NCBI GenBank assembly: GCA_026224775.1
Contig: JAMFRP010000026.1
Span: forward strand, 310,001-374,000
DNA length: 64,000 bases
Origin: Bacteroidota bacterium
Lineage (GTDB): Bacteria > Bacteroidota > Bacteroidia > Sphingobacteriales > Sphingobacteriaceae
Direction: 5' to 3'
Part shown: positions 26,145-35,600 of the stretch, piece after piece
How the letters are laid out: each line of letters starts with the position of its first letter
Numbering within the stretch: position 1 is the stretch's first letter
The notes under the pieces: model-generated
The model's database searches: none
What the model saw: the letters and a program-made list of their open reading frames with translations, nothing else
Told to the model about the DNA's origin: nothing
Position numbers and translations under genes: made by a program

Positions 26145-26753
26145 ATGAAGAAAGTATTATTTACTTTATGTATTTGTTTGCTTAGTTGCGGATGGGCATC
26201 CGCGCAATATTTGCCAACTTTTGAAATAGGCCTTAAAGCCGGAGGGACATTATCATCATTTCCATCAACAACCAATTATAAAACTACTGGTGATGCCGGA
26301 TATTTGGCCGGAGCTTACGCAAGGTTTGGTGGTTTGGGATTTAACTTTCAACCCGAAATGTACCTGGAAAAAACGACTGTTACTATTAATGATAATCAGC
26401 AAGAGGGAGGTGTAAATAAATCTTATTTTACCACATTTAATGTTCCGCTTTTATTTGGCGGTAAGGTTGGTAATGAAAATTTAGGAATTAGATTTTATAC
26501 CGGCCCGGTTTTAATATTCAGGTTACAGAATGATCAGCAATTTGTGGATGGCGGCCGAATAAATTATGAAGACCAGAATTACTCATGGCAACTAGGCGGC
26601 GGCATCGATCTGCATAACGTGGCGATAGATGTTAGATACGAAGCCGGTATAAATAAATTAAGTTATGGGCCACCTACAAATGAGCACACCAAAATGAATA
26701 TGCTTAGTTTAACCATCTCTTACAGCCTATTCTCTTCTTATTCTTTTGATTAG
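26145..26753 (+). CDS. Outer-membrane beta-barrel protein (porin-like)
   Basis: A 202-residue exported protein. Starting at the ATG at 26145 gives a clean signal peptide (MKKVLFTLCICLLSCGWASA, then Q). In-frame starts at 26088 and 26136 would only add residues before it. The body alternates polar and hydrophobic residues with many Gly and aromatic residues (GLKAGGTLSS, GGLGFNFQPEMYLEK) and ends in a strand close to an aromatic, as in the OMP beta-barrel/PorT-like group. Eight or so strands can be guessed. Function is not identifiable. It is 96 bases after the TolC stop without a clear promoter, so it could be read from the same unit. Confidence 0.75.
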   Translation: MKKVLFTLCICLLSCGWASAQYLPTFEIGLKAGGTLSSFPSTTNYKTTGDAGYLAGAYARFGGLGFNFQPEMYLEKTTVTINDNQQEGGVNKSYFTTFNVPLLFGGKVGNENLGIRFYTGPVLIFRLQNDQQFVDGGRINYEDQNYSWQLGGGIDLHNVAIDVRYEAGINKLSYGPPTNEHTKMNMLSLTISYSLFSSYSFD

Positions 26754-26913
26754 TAATGAGTAAGGTGCAAATCTTATATTGCATGCATCCCAATAATTCA
26801 ATAATAAACAGGATTTAGGCGTATTTTACTGGGGAGTTGAAGCTATTAAGGATATGGTTTGGGGCACGGGTAAGCCAACCATTGAACTTAACGCTTTTTG
26901 CTAACTAGTTTTA

Positions 26914-27990
26914 TTATAAGGTTATAGCTGTTACTGCAAATACCACTACCAGGCAGAATATAAATACGAAAAGATACATGAATGTTGCGCCAAGTAATTT
27001 AGTAACGGTACGAAACGCACTGCGCTTATAAAATACCCTTAACGATTTATATAAATACCAAATTATACATCCTGTAGCTATAAGACCTAACCAATCAGTT
27101 ATATGCCAGCCTGTTGGTATAATTATTTCTAACAACATTACAATCGTCAGAAAAAGAAATAAGAAACAATGTAAATGGAAGGTGTAAATTAAATGTTCAA
27201 CGTAATATTTTTTATTTCGCCAAAAGCTTATCTGGAAGATTAATGCGCACAATGGCAGCATTAAAAACATCATTTTGGGTATATTATGCTGAAATTGCTC
27301 AAAAAACACCTCTTTCGCTCTTGAGCGATAATTTTGTCTGTAACTCAAAGCTTTTTTATTAATAAGCCGCATTATAAAGCCATTCCGTTTATTTGGGGGG
27401 AGTTTTTGCTGATCAGCTAAATATTGAGTATAGGTGGTATCATGTGTTGTTCCGGGTATCCGATATCCTTTTTCTTTATTAGCTATCGAATCGTTGTCCT
27501 CATCGCTGGTATCTCCGTGAGCTAAAGCGGCATCATTCTTTTTTTTAGCAATGATTAAATCAGCTTTTGCAAAAGCAGGCATATACGGGGCCTTGCTAAG
27601 GCTATCCAATTGCTTGCTGCTGGTCTCCAACTGTTTTTTTGCGCTTTTTTTATTGTCTGGTGTGTCCTGCTTAGTTTTATTACCAGTTTGAAATAATAGT
27701 ACAAAGTATACCAAACTTATAAAAATGTACATTTTAACCGGGTGCAGGTATCGTATGCGACGGCCGGCCATGTATTCGTTTGAAAGAAATCCTGGTTTAA
27801 AAAAGAGTGGTTTTATTGTATGAAAAAACTGATCGTCGAAATGAAAATAATCGCTTATGGCATGGTTCATCATGTGGCCAAAGCTTTCCTTCATCTGCAG
27901 GTTTTCCTGCCCGCATTTATGGCAAAATTTTCCTTCTAATATGGTTCCGCAATTAAGGCAATCGTTCTCTTTACGGTAGTGTTTTTTCAT
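26914..27990 (-). CDS. DUF3667 domain membrane protein
   Basis: A 358-residue protein. An N-terminal zinc-ribbon-like region has two CxxC pairs (CLNCG and CHKCGQ). The DUF3667 signature follows (HAISDYFHFDDQFFHTIKPLFFKPG and YMAGRRIRYLHPVKMYIFIS, here read as consecutive parts). One membrane segment lies near residue 95, then a long polar Lys/Asp-rich loop, then about four C-terminal membrane segments. The family is common in Bacteroidota and has no established function. It is 30 bases downstream of the NupG-like gene on the same strand, so the two may share a transcript. The 160 bases beyond its 3' end hold no gene that I can see. Confidence 0.85.
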   Translation of the reverse strand: MKKHYRKENDCLNCGTILEGKFCHKCGQENLQMKESFGHMMNHAISDYFHFDDQFFHTIKPLFFKPGFLSNEYMAGRRIRYLHPVKMYIFISLVYFVLLFQTGNKTKQDTPDNKKSAKKQLETSSKQLDSLSKAPYMPAFAKADLIIAKKKNDAALAHGDTSDEDNDSIANKEKGYRIPGTTHDTTYTQYLADQQKLPPNKRNGFIMRLINKKALSYRQNYRSRAKEVFFEQFQHNIPKMMFLMLPLCALIFQISFWRNKKYYVEHLIYTFHLHCFLFLFLTIVMLLEIIIPTGWHITDWLGLIATGCIIWYLYKSLRVFYKRSAFRTVTKLLGATFMYLFVFIFCLVVVFAVTAITL

Positions 27991-28020
27991 TGGATGACAG
28001 GCAACAGATTATTACGCAAA

Positions 28021-29280
28021 TTAAACGTTTTGGATGGCATGTCCAACAGCCAGATTGTGTTTATATCTAAATACAAAAGGAAAAATGATAGCGATAACCA
28101 AAGCATAGCTGGCGAAACAAAGCCATATGCCGTTCCAGTTTTTGGTATGATCGGGAAGAGTGAAAAACTTATCGATCAGGATGCCGCTGGTAAAACTGCC
28201 AAACAATGCGCCAAACCCGTTAACCATCATCATAAATAAACCTTGCGCGCTGCCTCGTATTTCGGGCGTGGTTTGTGTTTCAATAAATAACGAACCTGAA
28301 ATATTGAAAAAGTCAAAGGCCATACCGTACACAATGCATGATAGTATGATCATCCATAATCCGCCGGCAGGGTTGCCATAGGCAAACAAGCCAAAGCGTA
28401 ATACCCAGGCTAACATGCTGAACAGCATCACATATTTAATCCCAAACTTGCGCAGGAAGAAAGGAATAGCCAAAATAAACAGTGTTTCAGACACCTGGGA
28501 GATAGACATGATAATGGCTGGGTATTTTACCGCGATCAGATCTTTATATGAGGCTACGTTATTGAAATCGTGAATGTAGGTATCGCCATAGGCATTGGTA
28601 AGCTGTAAAGCCGCGCCTAAAAGCAGCGAGAACGCAAAAAAGATGGCGAATTTTGGTGTCTTAAAAAGCGAAAACGCATTTAATCCTAATGAATTAACAA
28701 ACGATCTGTTAGTTATTTTGGATAAAAGTGGTGGGCACTTAGGTAACGTGAATGAGTATATACCTAATGCCAACGCCACTGCCGAAGCAATATAAAATTG
28801 GTTGACAGAAGTTTCGCTATGGGAAAGGCTTACTACCCACAAAGCGGCAATAAAGCCTATAGTACCCCAAATGCGTATTGGCGGATAATCTTTAACCACA
28901 TCTTTATTCTCGCTTTTTAATGCTGAATAGGCAACGGTGATGGATAGTGACAGTGTTGGCATGTAGAATATCATGTTCAGCAATATCACCCAAAAAAACG
29001 TGGTGGGATTGGTTACCAGTGGTATTGTGAACAAGGTTGCCGCACCTAAAATGTGTAAAGTGCCATATAATTTTTCCGCATTGATAAACCTGTCGGCGAT
29101 AATTCCTGTGAGGGCAGGCATAAATATAGCTGATATACCCATGGTTGAAAAGATAGCGCCGAATTGCGACCCCGACCATCCTTTATTTTGAAACCAGTAA
29201 GCGCCTATTGTGAGTAACCAGGCGCCCCATATAAAAAATTGCATAAAATTCATCAGTATTAAGCGAAACTTAATATTCAT
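28021..29280 (-). CDS. MFS nucleoside permease (NupG/XapB-like)
   Basis: A 419-residue inner-membrane transporter with twelve predicted helices, resembling the nucleoside:H+ symporter family. The N terminus (FRLILMNFMQFFIWGAWLLT) and the following SGSQFGAIFSTMGISAIFMP with GIIADR are characteristic of NupG relatives, as is SQVSETLFILAIPFFLRKFG near the middle. It would import nucleosides for salvage. It probably forms a unit with the DUF3667 gene downstream. The ATG at 29280 begins directly before the first hydrophobic helix. No TAnnTTTG box was found in the 161 bases upstream, which are AT-rich and otherwise featureless. Confidence 0.85.
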   Translation of the reverse strand: MNIKFRLILMNFMQFFIWGAWLLTIGAYWFQNKGWSGSQFGAIFSTMGISAIFMPALTGIIADRFINAEKLYGTLHILGAATLFTIPLVTNPTTFFWVILLNMIFYMPTLSLSITVAYSALKSENKDVVKDYPPIRIWGTIGFIAALWVVSLSHSETSVNQFYIASAVALALGIYSFTLPKCPPLLSKITNRSFVNSLGLNAFSLFKTPKFAIFFAFSLLLGAALQLTNAYGDTYIHDFNNVASYKDLIAVKYPAIIMSISQVSETLFILAIPFFLRKFGIKYVMLFSMLAWVLRFGLFAYGNPAGGLWMIILSCIVYGMAFDFFNISGSLFIETQTTPEIRGSAQGLFMMMVNGFGALFGSFTSGILIDKFFTLPDHTKNWNGIWLCFASYALVIAIIFPFVFRYKHNLAVGHAIQNV

Positions 29281-29441
29281 ACAGCACCTGGTTTTAATAA
29301 ATAGTATTCAGTTAATTTAATGCTGAAAGTAGTGAAATTAATGCGAAATCAAAAAGACCTTTAATATATAGTCAGGATTAGCTATTGATAGCAGCTGATT
29401 AAATGAAAAATGGGAATTAATAAGAAGATAAAAGGTGATGT

Positions 29442-30053
29442 TTAGGATGCTTTGCGCTTGTTAAGTTCATCCCTTATTTTGGCAGCTTTTTCGTAAGCTT
29501 CCTCGGCTAAGGCTTCCTGTAGTTTGGTTTTTAACTCGTCGGTGCTTAACGAGGTAAAGCCGGCAGGTGATACGCCAGATGAGGCGGTTACCGTTTTTTC
29601 TTCAGGGGTTTCATTGATATTTTCAAGGTAAACAAAATCGTTGCCTTCAATTACAATGCCTGCGGTTGAAAGGATGAATTCGTAAGTATATATGGGGCAA
29701 TCAAACCGTACGGCAACTGCAATAGCATCAGATGTGCGGGCATCAATCTCAATTGATTTTTTACCATCGGAGCAGATGAGTTTTGAGTAAAATATACCAT
29801 CAACCAGGTTGTAAATAATAATTTCCTGTACAACGATGTGATAAGCATCAGCAAAGCTCTTAAACAAGTCGTGGGTTAGGGGACGGCTTGGGGTCATCTT
29901 TTCAATTTCGATAGCGATGGCCTGAGCCTCGAAGCTGCCAATGATGATAGGTAACCTACGCCTGCCGCTGATCTCGCCCAAAACTAAAGCATACGCACCA
30001 GACTGGGTTTGACTATATGATAAACCTACAATATCCAGTTTTATTTTTTTCAT
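29442..30053 (-). CDS. Bifunctional nuclease-domain protein with UVR motif
   Basis: A 203-residue cytoplasmic protein. Residues 1-130 match the DUF151 bifunctional DNase/RNase domain (MKKIKLDIVGLSYS, LPIIIGSFEAQAIAIEIE, DARTSDAIAVAVR). The C-terminal 35 residues form a UVR (UvrB/UvrC) coiled coil (LQEALAEEAYEKAAKIRDEL) used for protein contacts. The ATG at 30053 gives the usual family N terminus; an ATG at 30065 and a GTG at 30068 are in frame and could add four or five residues. In plants and Mycobacterium, relatives act in stress or defence, but the role in Bacteroidota is unclear. The 262 bases upstream separate it from the divergent TPR gene. Confidence 0.88.
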   Translation of the reverse strand: MKKIKLDIVGLSYSQTQSGAYALVLGEISGRRRLPIIIGSFEAQAIAIEIEKMTPSRPLTHDLFKSFADAYHIVVQEIIIYNLVDGIFYSKLICSDGKKSIEIDARTSDAIAVAVRFDCPIYTYEFILSTAGIVIEGNDFVYLENINETPEEKTVTASSGVSPAGFTSLSTDELKTKLQEALAEEAYEKAAKIRDELNKRKAS

Positions 30054-30275
30054 GTTATTACCCATCACAACAGATCCAGATTTTTATGGAGCTTATACTC
30101 AAATACTTCAGTATTGCTTAAAACTATATCAACTACGGATTAAAACCGCACTTTGGCTTATTTGTTTATAACAATATGAGCTTTTAAAACTTATATTGTA
30201 GCAGCAAAATTACTTCCGCAATATACAAATTTGGCCTGATAGCATTATTCAATTGCTTGTTGTTATTACTAAATT

Positions 30276-30283
30276 TACTTTTG
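30276..30283 (+). promoter_or_regulatory. Promoter -7 box TACTTTTG for the TPR/ChrA unit
   Basis: An exact TAnnTTTG match, 32 bases before the ATG at 30316, with a TTG at 30253 that leaves a 20-base gap, as expected for the -33 element of Bacteroidota primary-sigma promoters. Confidence 0.55.
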
Positions 30284-30315
30284 TGCAAATTTAATTAAAA
30301 TAGAGAGAGTTTAAA

Positions 30316-30657
30316 ATGCAGGTAAGCAGATTAGAAAAGCTATTGGAGTTTATAAAAAACGAACCGGAAGATGAGTTTTTAAAATATGCACTGGCAACCG
30401 AATACCTTAGGCTAAATGATAGCGCCAAGGCACTGGAATATTACGAGGATTTGATAAATAATCATCCGAACTATGTAGGGACTTATTACCATTTAGGTAA
30501 ATTGTACGAAGCGCTAAACCGCAAGCCCGATGCGGTTGCTACATACGAAAAAGGCATGAAGGTAGCCCGCGAAAAACGGGATAATCATGCTTTTTCAGAA
30601 TTGCAGGCGGTTTATAACGAGTTAACCGGCCTGTATGATGATGACGATGATGAATAA
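30316..30657 (+). CDS. Small TPR-repeat protein
   Basis: A 113-residue soluble protein made of about three tetratricopeptide helices pairs: residues 15-33 (DEFLKYALATEYLRLNDSA), 36-65 (ALEYYEDLINNHPNYVGTYYHLGKLYEAL, read in two parts) and 70-100. It ends in an acidic tail, YDDDDDE. TPR proteins mediate protein-protein contact; the partner is unknown. A good promoter lies 32 bases upstream. The ChrA gene starts 18 bases after its stop, so both are probably co-transcribed, although nothing else connects their functions. Confidence 0.85.
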   Translation: MQVSRLEKLLEFIKNEPEDEFLKYALATEYLRLNDSAKALEYYEDLINNHPNYVGTYYHLGKLYEALNRKPDAVATYEKGMKVAREKRDNHAFSELQAVYNELTGLYDDDDDE

Positions 30658-30675
30658 TTAATCTACCGACAAGCT

Positions 30676-31875
30676 TTGAAAAAACGCCAGCTACTATTTA
30701 TCCGCGATGCTACTATTTATACTTTTACCTCTTTTGGCGGCCCGCAGGCGCATGTGGCTATTTTGCTGCGCGAGTTTGTAGAGAAGCGTAATTACATCAG
30801 CGAGGAGGAGCTAATGGAGCTTGTGGCGCTATCGCAATTGCTGCCGGGGCCATCATCAACCCAAACCCTCGTGGGCATCGCCTGGAAGGTAGGAGGGCTG
30901 CGTTTGGCTTTGCTTACTTTTTTAATCTGGATATTGCCATCGGCAGTGATTATGTGCATGGCTGCCATTAGTTATAAGATGTTTGCAGGGCAGGCTAAAT
31001 TTACCAATATCCTGCATTACGTTCAGCCAATTGCTGTGGGGATTGTGGCTTACGCTACTTATACTTTTGCCAATAAGTTTTTAAGATCGAAGGTGAGTAT
31101 GATGCTGGCCATAGGATCATTGATTGTAACTCTGTTGCTGCAAAATCCATATGCTTTTCCATTGTTGATATTGGTGGGCGGTATTATTTCATCAGCCAAA
31201 GAAACGCATCACCAGGAAAACGAGCTTCGGGTAAAATTATTTGCCAATGTTAACCCCAATAAGGTGGCTTATTTTATTGGTATATTATTGTTTTTCGCGG
31301 TGTTGGGGGCAATTATCAATCAAACCTCGCCATTTAGTTTGCCGATACGTTTGTTTGAGAATTTCTATCGAAACGGTATTCTCATTTTTGGTGGGGGACA
31401 AGTGCTGGTGCCGTTGATGTACACCGAGTTTGTTGAGCTAAAGCACTACCTGGGAAGTTCCGAGTTTTTATCTGGTTATGCTTTACAGCAGATGTTGCCG
31501 GGGCCAACTTTTTCTTTTACTTCATTTTTAGGTGGGGTTACCATGGGCAATAAAGGCTATGGCATTGGCGGACAAATCATCGGTAGCATTGTAGCCGTGA
31601 TCGGCATCAACACACCCGGATTGATACTGATACTTTTTATAGTTCCGTTTTGGGAAGATCTGAAAAAGATCACCCGAATAAAAAACTCATTGAGCGGTAT
31701 TAACGCCGTAGCGGTAGGGTTTATGGCGACGGCGTTTATACTGTTGGCTAAACCTTTCGGTACTGATTGGCTGGCTTATGTGTTGATGATAGGGACAGCG
31801 TTGTTGCTTTATTTTACTAAGATAAAAACACCGGTTGTGATTATAATCGGGATAATATTGGGGTTGGTGTTTTAA
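30676..31875 (+). CDS. chrA: Chromate transporter, ChrA family (two-domain)
   Basis: A 399-residue inner-membrane protein with two homologous chromate-transporter halves. The first carries FGGPQAHVAILLREFV and LSQLLPGPSSTQT; the second carries FGGGQVLVPLMYTEFV and QQMLPGPTFSFTSFLGG. The paired GG(P/Q) and LPGP motifs are family hallmarks. ChrA exports chromate in some species, but many Bacteroidota copies are uncharacterised and may move other anions. Start is the TTG at 30676, which directly precedes the normal KKRQLLFIRDA N terminus; no nearby ATG gives a full first domain. The 3' end is convergent with a lipoprotein gene 16 bases away. Confidence 0.87.
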   Translation: MKKRQLLFIRDATIYTFTSFGGPQAHVAILLREFVEKRNYISEEELMELVALSQLLPGPSSTQTLVGIAWKVGGLRLALLTFLIWILPSAVIMCMAAISYKMFAGQAKFTNILHYVQPIAVGIVAYATYTFANKFLRSKVSMMLAIGSLIVTLLLQNPYAFPLLILVGGIISSAKETHHQENELRVKLFANVNPNKVAYFIGILLFFAVLGAIINQTSPFSLPIRLFENFYRNGILIFGGGQVLVPLMYTEFVELKHYLGSSEFLSGYALQQMLPGPTFSFTSFLGGVTMGNKGYGIGGQIIGSIVAVIGINTPGLILILFIVPFWEDLKKITRIKNSLSGINAVAVGFMATAFILLAKPFGTDWLAYVLMIGTALLLYFTKIKTPVVIIIGIILGLVF

Positions 31876-31891
31876 GGTACTAACACTTTGT

Positions 31892-32692
31892 TTACTCTGG
31901 AATACTGAAATCAATAACTAAATATTTTGTTTCAGCTAGTTTACTTCCAGTAAATCTATCAATCTTTAAATAAATAAAATCAGAGTATTGGATCTCCTCA
32001 CAGAGTTGATTTTTAAAAATAACCCCATCTTCAGTATATGTACCGTAATCACTATTGTCAGCTTCTTTTTTAAATGACGTATCTTTTAAATTGAGTTTTT
32101 TCTTTATTTCTTTAATTTTCGAACCCATCTCAATATCCATATTGTTCTGTGTAGGTATACTGAAAAAATAATTTATTGAATCTTTGATTGGTTTGTAGGG
32201 TATCATGCTACTCCAAAGTGTCCCATCTTTTCTATTTTCAGCGACTATTTCCATTTTAAAAGAATAAGAGATTTCGAATCTATCAGATTTGTTGTTAGGT
32301 AGAATCTCTATTTTACCGATATCTAATCCCATACCGTCATCTGTATTTAAATGGACAGTATCTGTTTTAGCGGATAGAGTCCACATCCTGTAATTTCTGA
32401 TATCAATAGTATCACCGGAAGAGGTGAATTTACTGTTATTATCTTTATAGTCACTAAACGCACTATTATTAACCTTAACTGAAAAATCAGGAAAAATTAC
32501 TTTTGTCATTAAAGGTTCACTTGATGTATCTCTATCAACATCTGCAGGTTGAGGAACTGGTTGTGCAGTTATTGATTTTTTCGCTGTATCGATGACTTTA
32601 GTCGTATCTGTTGTAGATGCTTTTTTGGGCGTATGACAAGAGTATATACTAATAATTATGGCTGATAATCCAACTTTTGTGATATAATTCAT
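31892..32692 (-). CDS. Hypothetical lipoprotein
   Basis: A 266-residue protein not recognised as a known family. It begins with a hydrophobic signal and a lipobox-like IYSC at about residues 16-19, which predicts lipidation. A Thr/Ser/Lys/Pro-rich linker follows to about residue 60, then a mixed alpha/beta domain rich in Asp, Asn and Lys with many short strands. It has no Gly-rich or catalytic motifs that I can name. The gene is visibly more AT-rich than its neighbours dnaB and chrA, which may indicate recent acquisition. It lies 55 bases downstream of dnaB on the same strand but need not share its promoter. Confidence 0.7.
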   Translation of the reverse strand: MNYITKVGLSAIIISIYSCHTPKKASTTDTTKVIDTAKKSITAQPVPQPADVDRDTSSEPLMTKVIFPDFSVKVNNSAFSDYKDNNSKFTSSGDTIDIRNYRMWTLSAKTDTVHLNTDDGMGLDIGKIEILPNNKSDRFEISYSFKMEIVAENRKDGTLWSSMIPYKPIKDSINYFFSIPTQNNMDIEMGSKIKEIKKKLNLKDTSFKKEADNSDYGTYTEDGVIFKNQLCEEIQYSDFIYLKIDRFTGSKLAETKYLVIDFSIPE

Positions 32693-32747
32693 GGCTTAGA
32701 TAGATCGAATATGATCAATTTTATATTCTAAAGCAAAATTGGATTTT

Positions 32748-34298
32748 TTAAAACGGCGATTGCTCATCATCCATATCATCCATTCGTGATGGGCGTATGA
32801 TGAAGTTGCTTGGCTTTTCAAAATCCTGTGAAGGGTTTAATCCGGCGAATGCATTTGGTGGTGCAAAGCCATCGCCGCCCTGGTCAAGATCGGTGAATTT
32901 CACAAACTTACCAACGAATTTCAGTCGTACAATGCCAGTTTCACCATTACGGTGCTTGGCTATAATTACCTCGCCGACGCCATTGGTTGGGTTACCGTCT
33001 TCGTCTTCAGTTAAACCGTAGTATTCAGGGCGATATAAGAATAACACCATATCCGCATCCTGCTCAATAGAACCAGACTCACGTAAATCTGATAGCATTG
33101 GCCTTTTTGAGCCACCGGGCCTGTTCTCAACCGCACGACTTAATTGCGATAGCGCGATAACCGGAACATTTAATTCCTTTGCAACAGATTTTAATGCACG
33201 GGATATACTACCAATCTCTTGCTCACGGTTGCCACCACCTTTACCTTCGCCTTTGCCCTGCATTAGTTGCAAGTAGTCAATGATGATTAGCTGGATATCG
33301 TGTTGTGATTTTAAACGGCGGCATTTGGCCCTGAATTCAAATATATTTAGCGCGGGGGTATCATCAATAATCAGCGGTGCTTGTTCCAGCCTGCCAATTT
33401 TGGAGTGGATCTGCGCCCATTCCCATTCTTCTAAAGTTCCTTTACGGATCTTTTCCTGCTCAATTTCGGTTTCTCCGGATATTAAACGATTGACCAATTG
33501 AACCGACGACATTTCGAGCGAGAACACTACAACTGGTTTGTCAAACTCAACAGCGGCATTTCGGGCGCAGGTTAGTACGAAGGCTGTTTTACCCATTGCA
33601 GGGCGGGCAGCGATGATCACTAAATCTGATTTTTGCCAGCCCGAGGTCATGCGGTCCAGATCAGTAAATCCTGATGCCACACCTGTTAGACCATCTTTTT
33701 TATCTTTTAATGCTTCAATTTCTTTTAACGATTCGTGGATCAGATCATCCATTTTGCGTGAATCGCGACGAAGGTTGTTCTGGGCGATCTCGAAAAGATT
33801 TTTTTCCGCTTTATCCAGCAAATCCAATACATCCGAGGTATCCTCGTAGGCACTGTTAATTACTTCGGTTGATATACGGATCAGCTCGCGCTGAATGAAT
33901 TTTTGGATGATGATACGTGAGTGGAACTCGATGTTTGCTGCCGAAGCCACACGATTGGTTAGCTCGGTAATGTAATAAGCACCACCAATCATTTCCAGCT
34001 CGCCTAACTGGCGTAACTGGGCGGTTACAGTAAGTATATCAACAGGTGATGATTTCTCAAATAACAGGTGGATGGCTTTAAATATTTTCTGATGGCGCGC
34101 ATCATAAAAAACCTCACCTTTTAATATATCGATAACAGATGAAAGGGCATCCTTCTCCAACATTAAAGCGCCAAGTACGGCTTCTTCAAGGTCGGTTGCC
34201 TGCGGTGGTAATTTACCTAAACCAGCATATTGTGTTGGGCTGGTTACCCGGGTACGGCGTTCGAATTGTTTATTTTGATTATCGTTATCAGTTATCAT
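32748..34298 (-). CDS. dnaB: Replicative DNA helicase DnaB
   Basis: A 516-residue hexameric helicase that unwinds DNA at the replication fork. The N-terminal domain starts after a 30-residue leader (PPQATDLEEAVLGALMLEKD), a linker helix follows, and the RecA-like C-terminal domain has Walker A AARPAMGKTAFVL, Walker B LIIIDYLQLM and GSKRPMLSDLRESGSIEQDAD (read in parts), which includes the arginine finger region. No intein is present, and the length is normal for Bacteroidota. A TAnnTTTG box lies only 8 bases before the ATG, so the leader should be very short. It is divergent from rlmB. Confidence 0.96.
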   Translation of the reverse strand: MITDNDNQNKQFERRTRVTSPTQYAGLGKLPPQATDLEEAVLGALMLEKDALSSVIDILKGEVFYDARHQKIFKAIHLLFEKSSPVDILTVTAQLRQLGELEMIGGAYYITELTNRVASAANIEFHSRIIIQKFIQRELIRISTEVINSAYEDTSDVLDLLDKAEKNLFEIAQNNLRRDSRKMDDLIHESLKEIEALKDKKDGLTGVASGFTDLDRMTSGWQKSDLVIIAARPAMGKTAFVLTCARNAAVEFDKPVVVFSLEMSSVQLVNRLISGETEIEQEKIRKGTLEEWEWAQIHSKIGRLEQAPLIIDDTPALNIFEFRAKCRRLKSQHDIQLIIIDYLQLMQGKGEGKGGGNREQEIGSISRALKSVAKELNVPVIALSQLSRAVENRPGGSKRPMLSDLRESGSIEQDADMVLFLYRPEYYGLTEDEDGNPTNGVGEVIIAKHRNGETGIVRLKFVGKFVKFTDLDQGGDGFAPPNAFAGLNPSQDFEKPSNFIIRPSRMDDMDDEQSPF

Positions 34299-34305
34299 GG
34301 GAGAA

Positions 34306-34313
34306 CAAAAATA
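34306..34313 (-). promoter_or_regulatory. Promoter -7 box TATTTTTG for dnaB
   Basis: Read on the minus strand, TATTTTTG matches TAnnTTTG, with TTTG 22 bases upstream as a -33 candidate. The box ends 8 bases before the ATG, implying a leader of only a few bases. Confidence 0.5.
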
Positions 34314-34561
34314 TGCTAAAAAAACGCGGATGTACCAAAAGTTTAAATCTTTTTATTTAGATGGGCTAAATGCCCTCTTTGCCAAAAAAATCGAAACATT
34401 TAATTAACAGTCGAATGTTAATAATTATTTATTAAGCCTATTAAGTAACTAATATACAATAAATTATGCATAGTGTTAATAAAATAGTTTTGCTTAATTA
34501 TCTAAAAATAGATAAATACAAACAGCATCATCCTGCGCACTGCAAAGTTAATTAATATGGC

Positions 34562-34569
34562 TATTTTTG
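34562..34569 (+). promoter_or_regulatory. Promoter -7 box TATTTTTG for rlmB
   Basis: An exact TAnnTTTG match, 22 bases upstream of the rlmB ATG. No convincing -33 TTG is visible at the right distance. The 293-base dnaB/rlmB divergent gap is otherwise AT-rich and empty. Confidence 0.45.
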
Positions 34570-34591
34570 CAGACTTATTTAAAAATATATA

Positions 34592-35359
34592 ATGGCTTAT
34601 AATAGCAGGGAAGTTCGCGAAAGCAATCAAATGGTTTTTGGTATAAGGGCGGTGGTTGAGGCCATACGTGCCGGTAAAGAAATTGAATCTTTGTATATCC
34701 AAAGAGGCATTGGCGGCGAGCTACTTAACGAATTGAGGGCATTAACAGTTGAGTACAATATTACGGCACAACTGGTACCGGTTGAAAAGTTGAACCGCCT
34801 GACGATGAAAAACCATCAGGGTGTTGTGGCTTATATTTCGCCGATCATCTACCAAAAAGTGGAGGATATTATCCCCCAGATTTTTGAAAAAGGGGAGGTG
34901 CCACTGATTTTGGTACTAGATGCGATTACCGATGTCCGTAACATGGGTGCCATTGCCCGCACCGCTGAATGCGCAGGTGTGCATGCTATTGTTATCCCTG
35001 CTAAAGGATCGGCACAAATAAATCCGGATGCTATTAAAACATCAGCGGGAGCATTATACAAAATACCAGTTTGTCGCCACGATAATTTTATGCAGACGGT
35101 GAAGTTTTTACAGGAATCGGGCTTGCAACTGGTTTGCTGTACCGAAAAGACCAAAGAGAATATTTATGCCCCGGATTATACCGCGCCAACGGCTATTATA
35201 ATGGGCTCGGAAGAGGATGGTATCAGGAATGATATTATAAGGATTGCAGATCATTTAGCTAAGATCCCGATGTTTGGTGAGATAGAATCGCTGAACGTTT
35301 CTGTATCGACAGCGGTGATTGTTTATGAGGCGATAAGGCAACGCTCCGCGGTTAATTAG
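34592..35359 (+). CDS. rlmB: 23S rRNA 2'-O-methyltransferase RlmB (SpoU family)
   Basis: A 255-residue SPOUT methyltransferase. The N-terminal substrate-binding domain (MVFGIRAVVEAIRAG) is followed by the knotted SpoU domain with motif 1 LDAITDVRNMGAIARTAECA, motif 2 IIMGSEEDGI and motif 3 IPMFGEIESLNVSVSTAV. It would methylate the ribose of a conserved guanosine in the 23S rRNA P-loop (G2251 in E. coli numbering), using S-adenosylmethionine. The N-terminal domain favours RlmB over TrmH. It is a single-gene unit followed by a repeat-rich intergenic region. Confidence 0.92.
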   Translation: MAYNSREVRESNQMVFGIRAVVEAIRAGKEIESLYIQRGIGGELLNELRALTVEYNITAQLVPVEKLNRLTMKNHQGVVAYISPIIYQKVEDIIPQIFEKGEVPLILVLDAITDVRNMGAIARTAECAGVHAIVIPAKGSAQINPDAIKTSAGALYKIPVCRHDNFMQTVKFLQESGLQLVCCTEKTKENIYAPDYTAPTAIIMGSEEDGIRNDIIRIADHLAKIPMFGEIESLNVSVSTAVIVYEAIRQRSAVN

Positions 35360-35417
35360 TGATTGGTTGATTGGAGATTAGGTTCTCTTTAGAAAGGGGA
35401 AGAAGATTTCCTCAAAT

Positions 35418-35565
35418 CCCTCTTTACCACTTGCGGAAGAGAGGGTAAGGTCAAGCGGCTTAGCGATGACCGGGTGAGTCAACACGCTAATGCAAAACCG
35501 CATAGTCTACTCACCCGACTACGCTGCGCTGGTCGACCTCTCTTTCGCTGCGTGATAAAGAGGTG
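35418..35565. repeat. Inverted repeat element, family C copy 1
   Basis: A compound hairpin in the 324-base gap between rlmB and the guanylyltransferase gene. An inner hairpin is formed by CCCTCTTT and AAGAGAGGG. A larger inverted repeat pairs 35436-35479 (ending CCGGGTGAGT) with 35509-35546 (starting ACTCACCCG). A shorter copy is at 47871-47926. The gap also holds a family B element at 35601-35673 and no gene. Confidence 0.65.
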
Positions 35566-35600
35566 AAAAAAAGCCCTTATGTGCTGACTTTAACAAAAAT

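Noticed and set aside
26754..26913. Small gene between the beta-barrel protein and DUF3667
   Set aside because: No frame with a plausible start and ribosome site; nothing recognisable.
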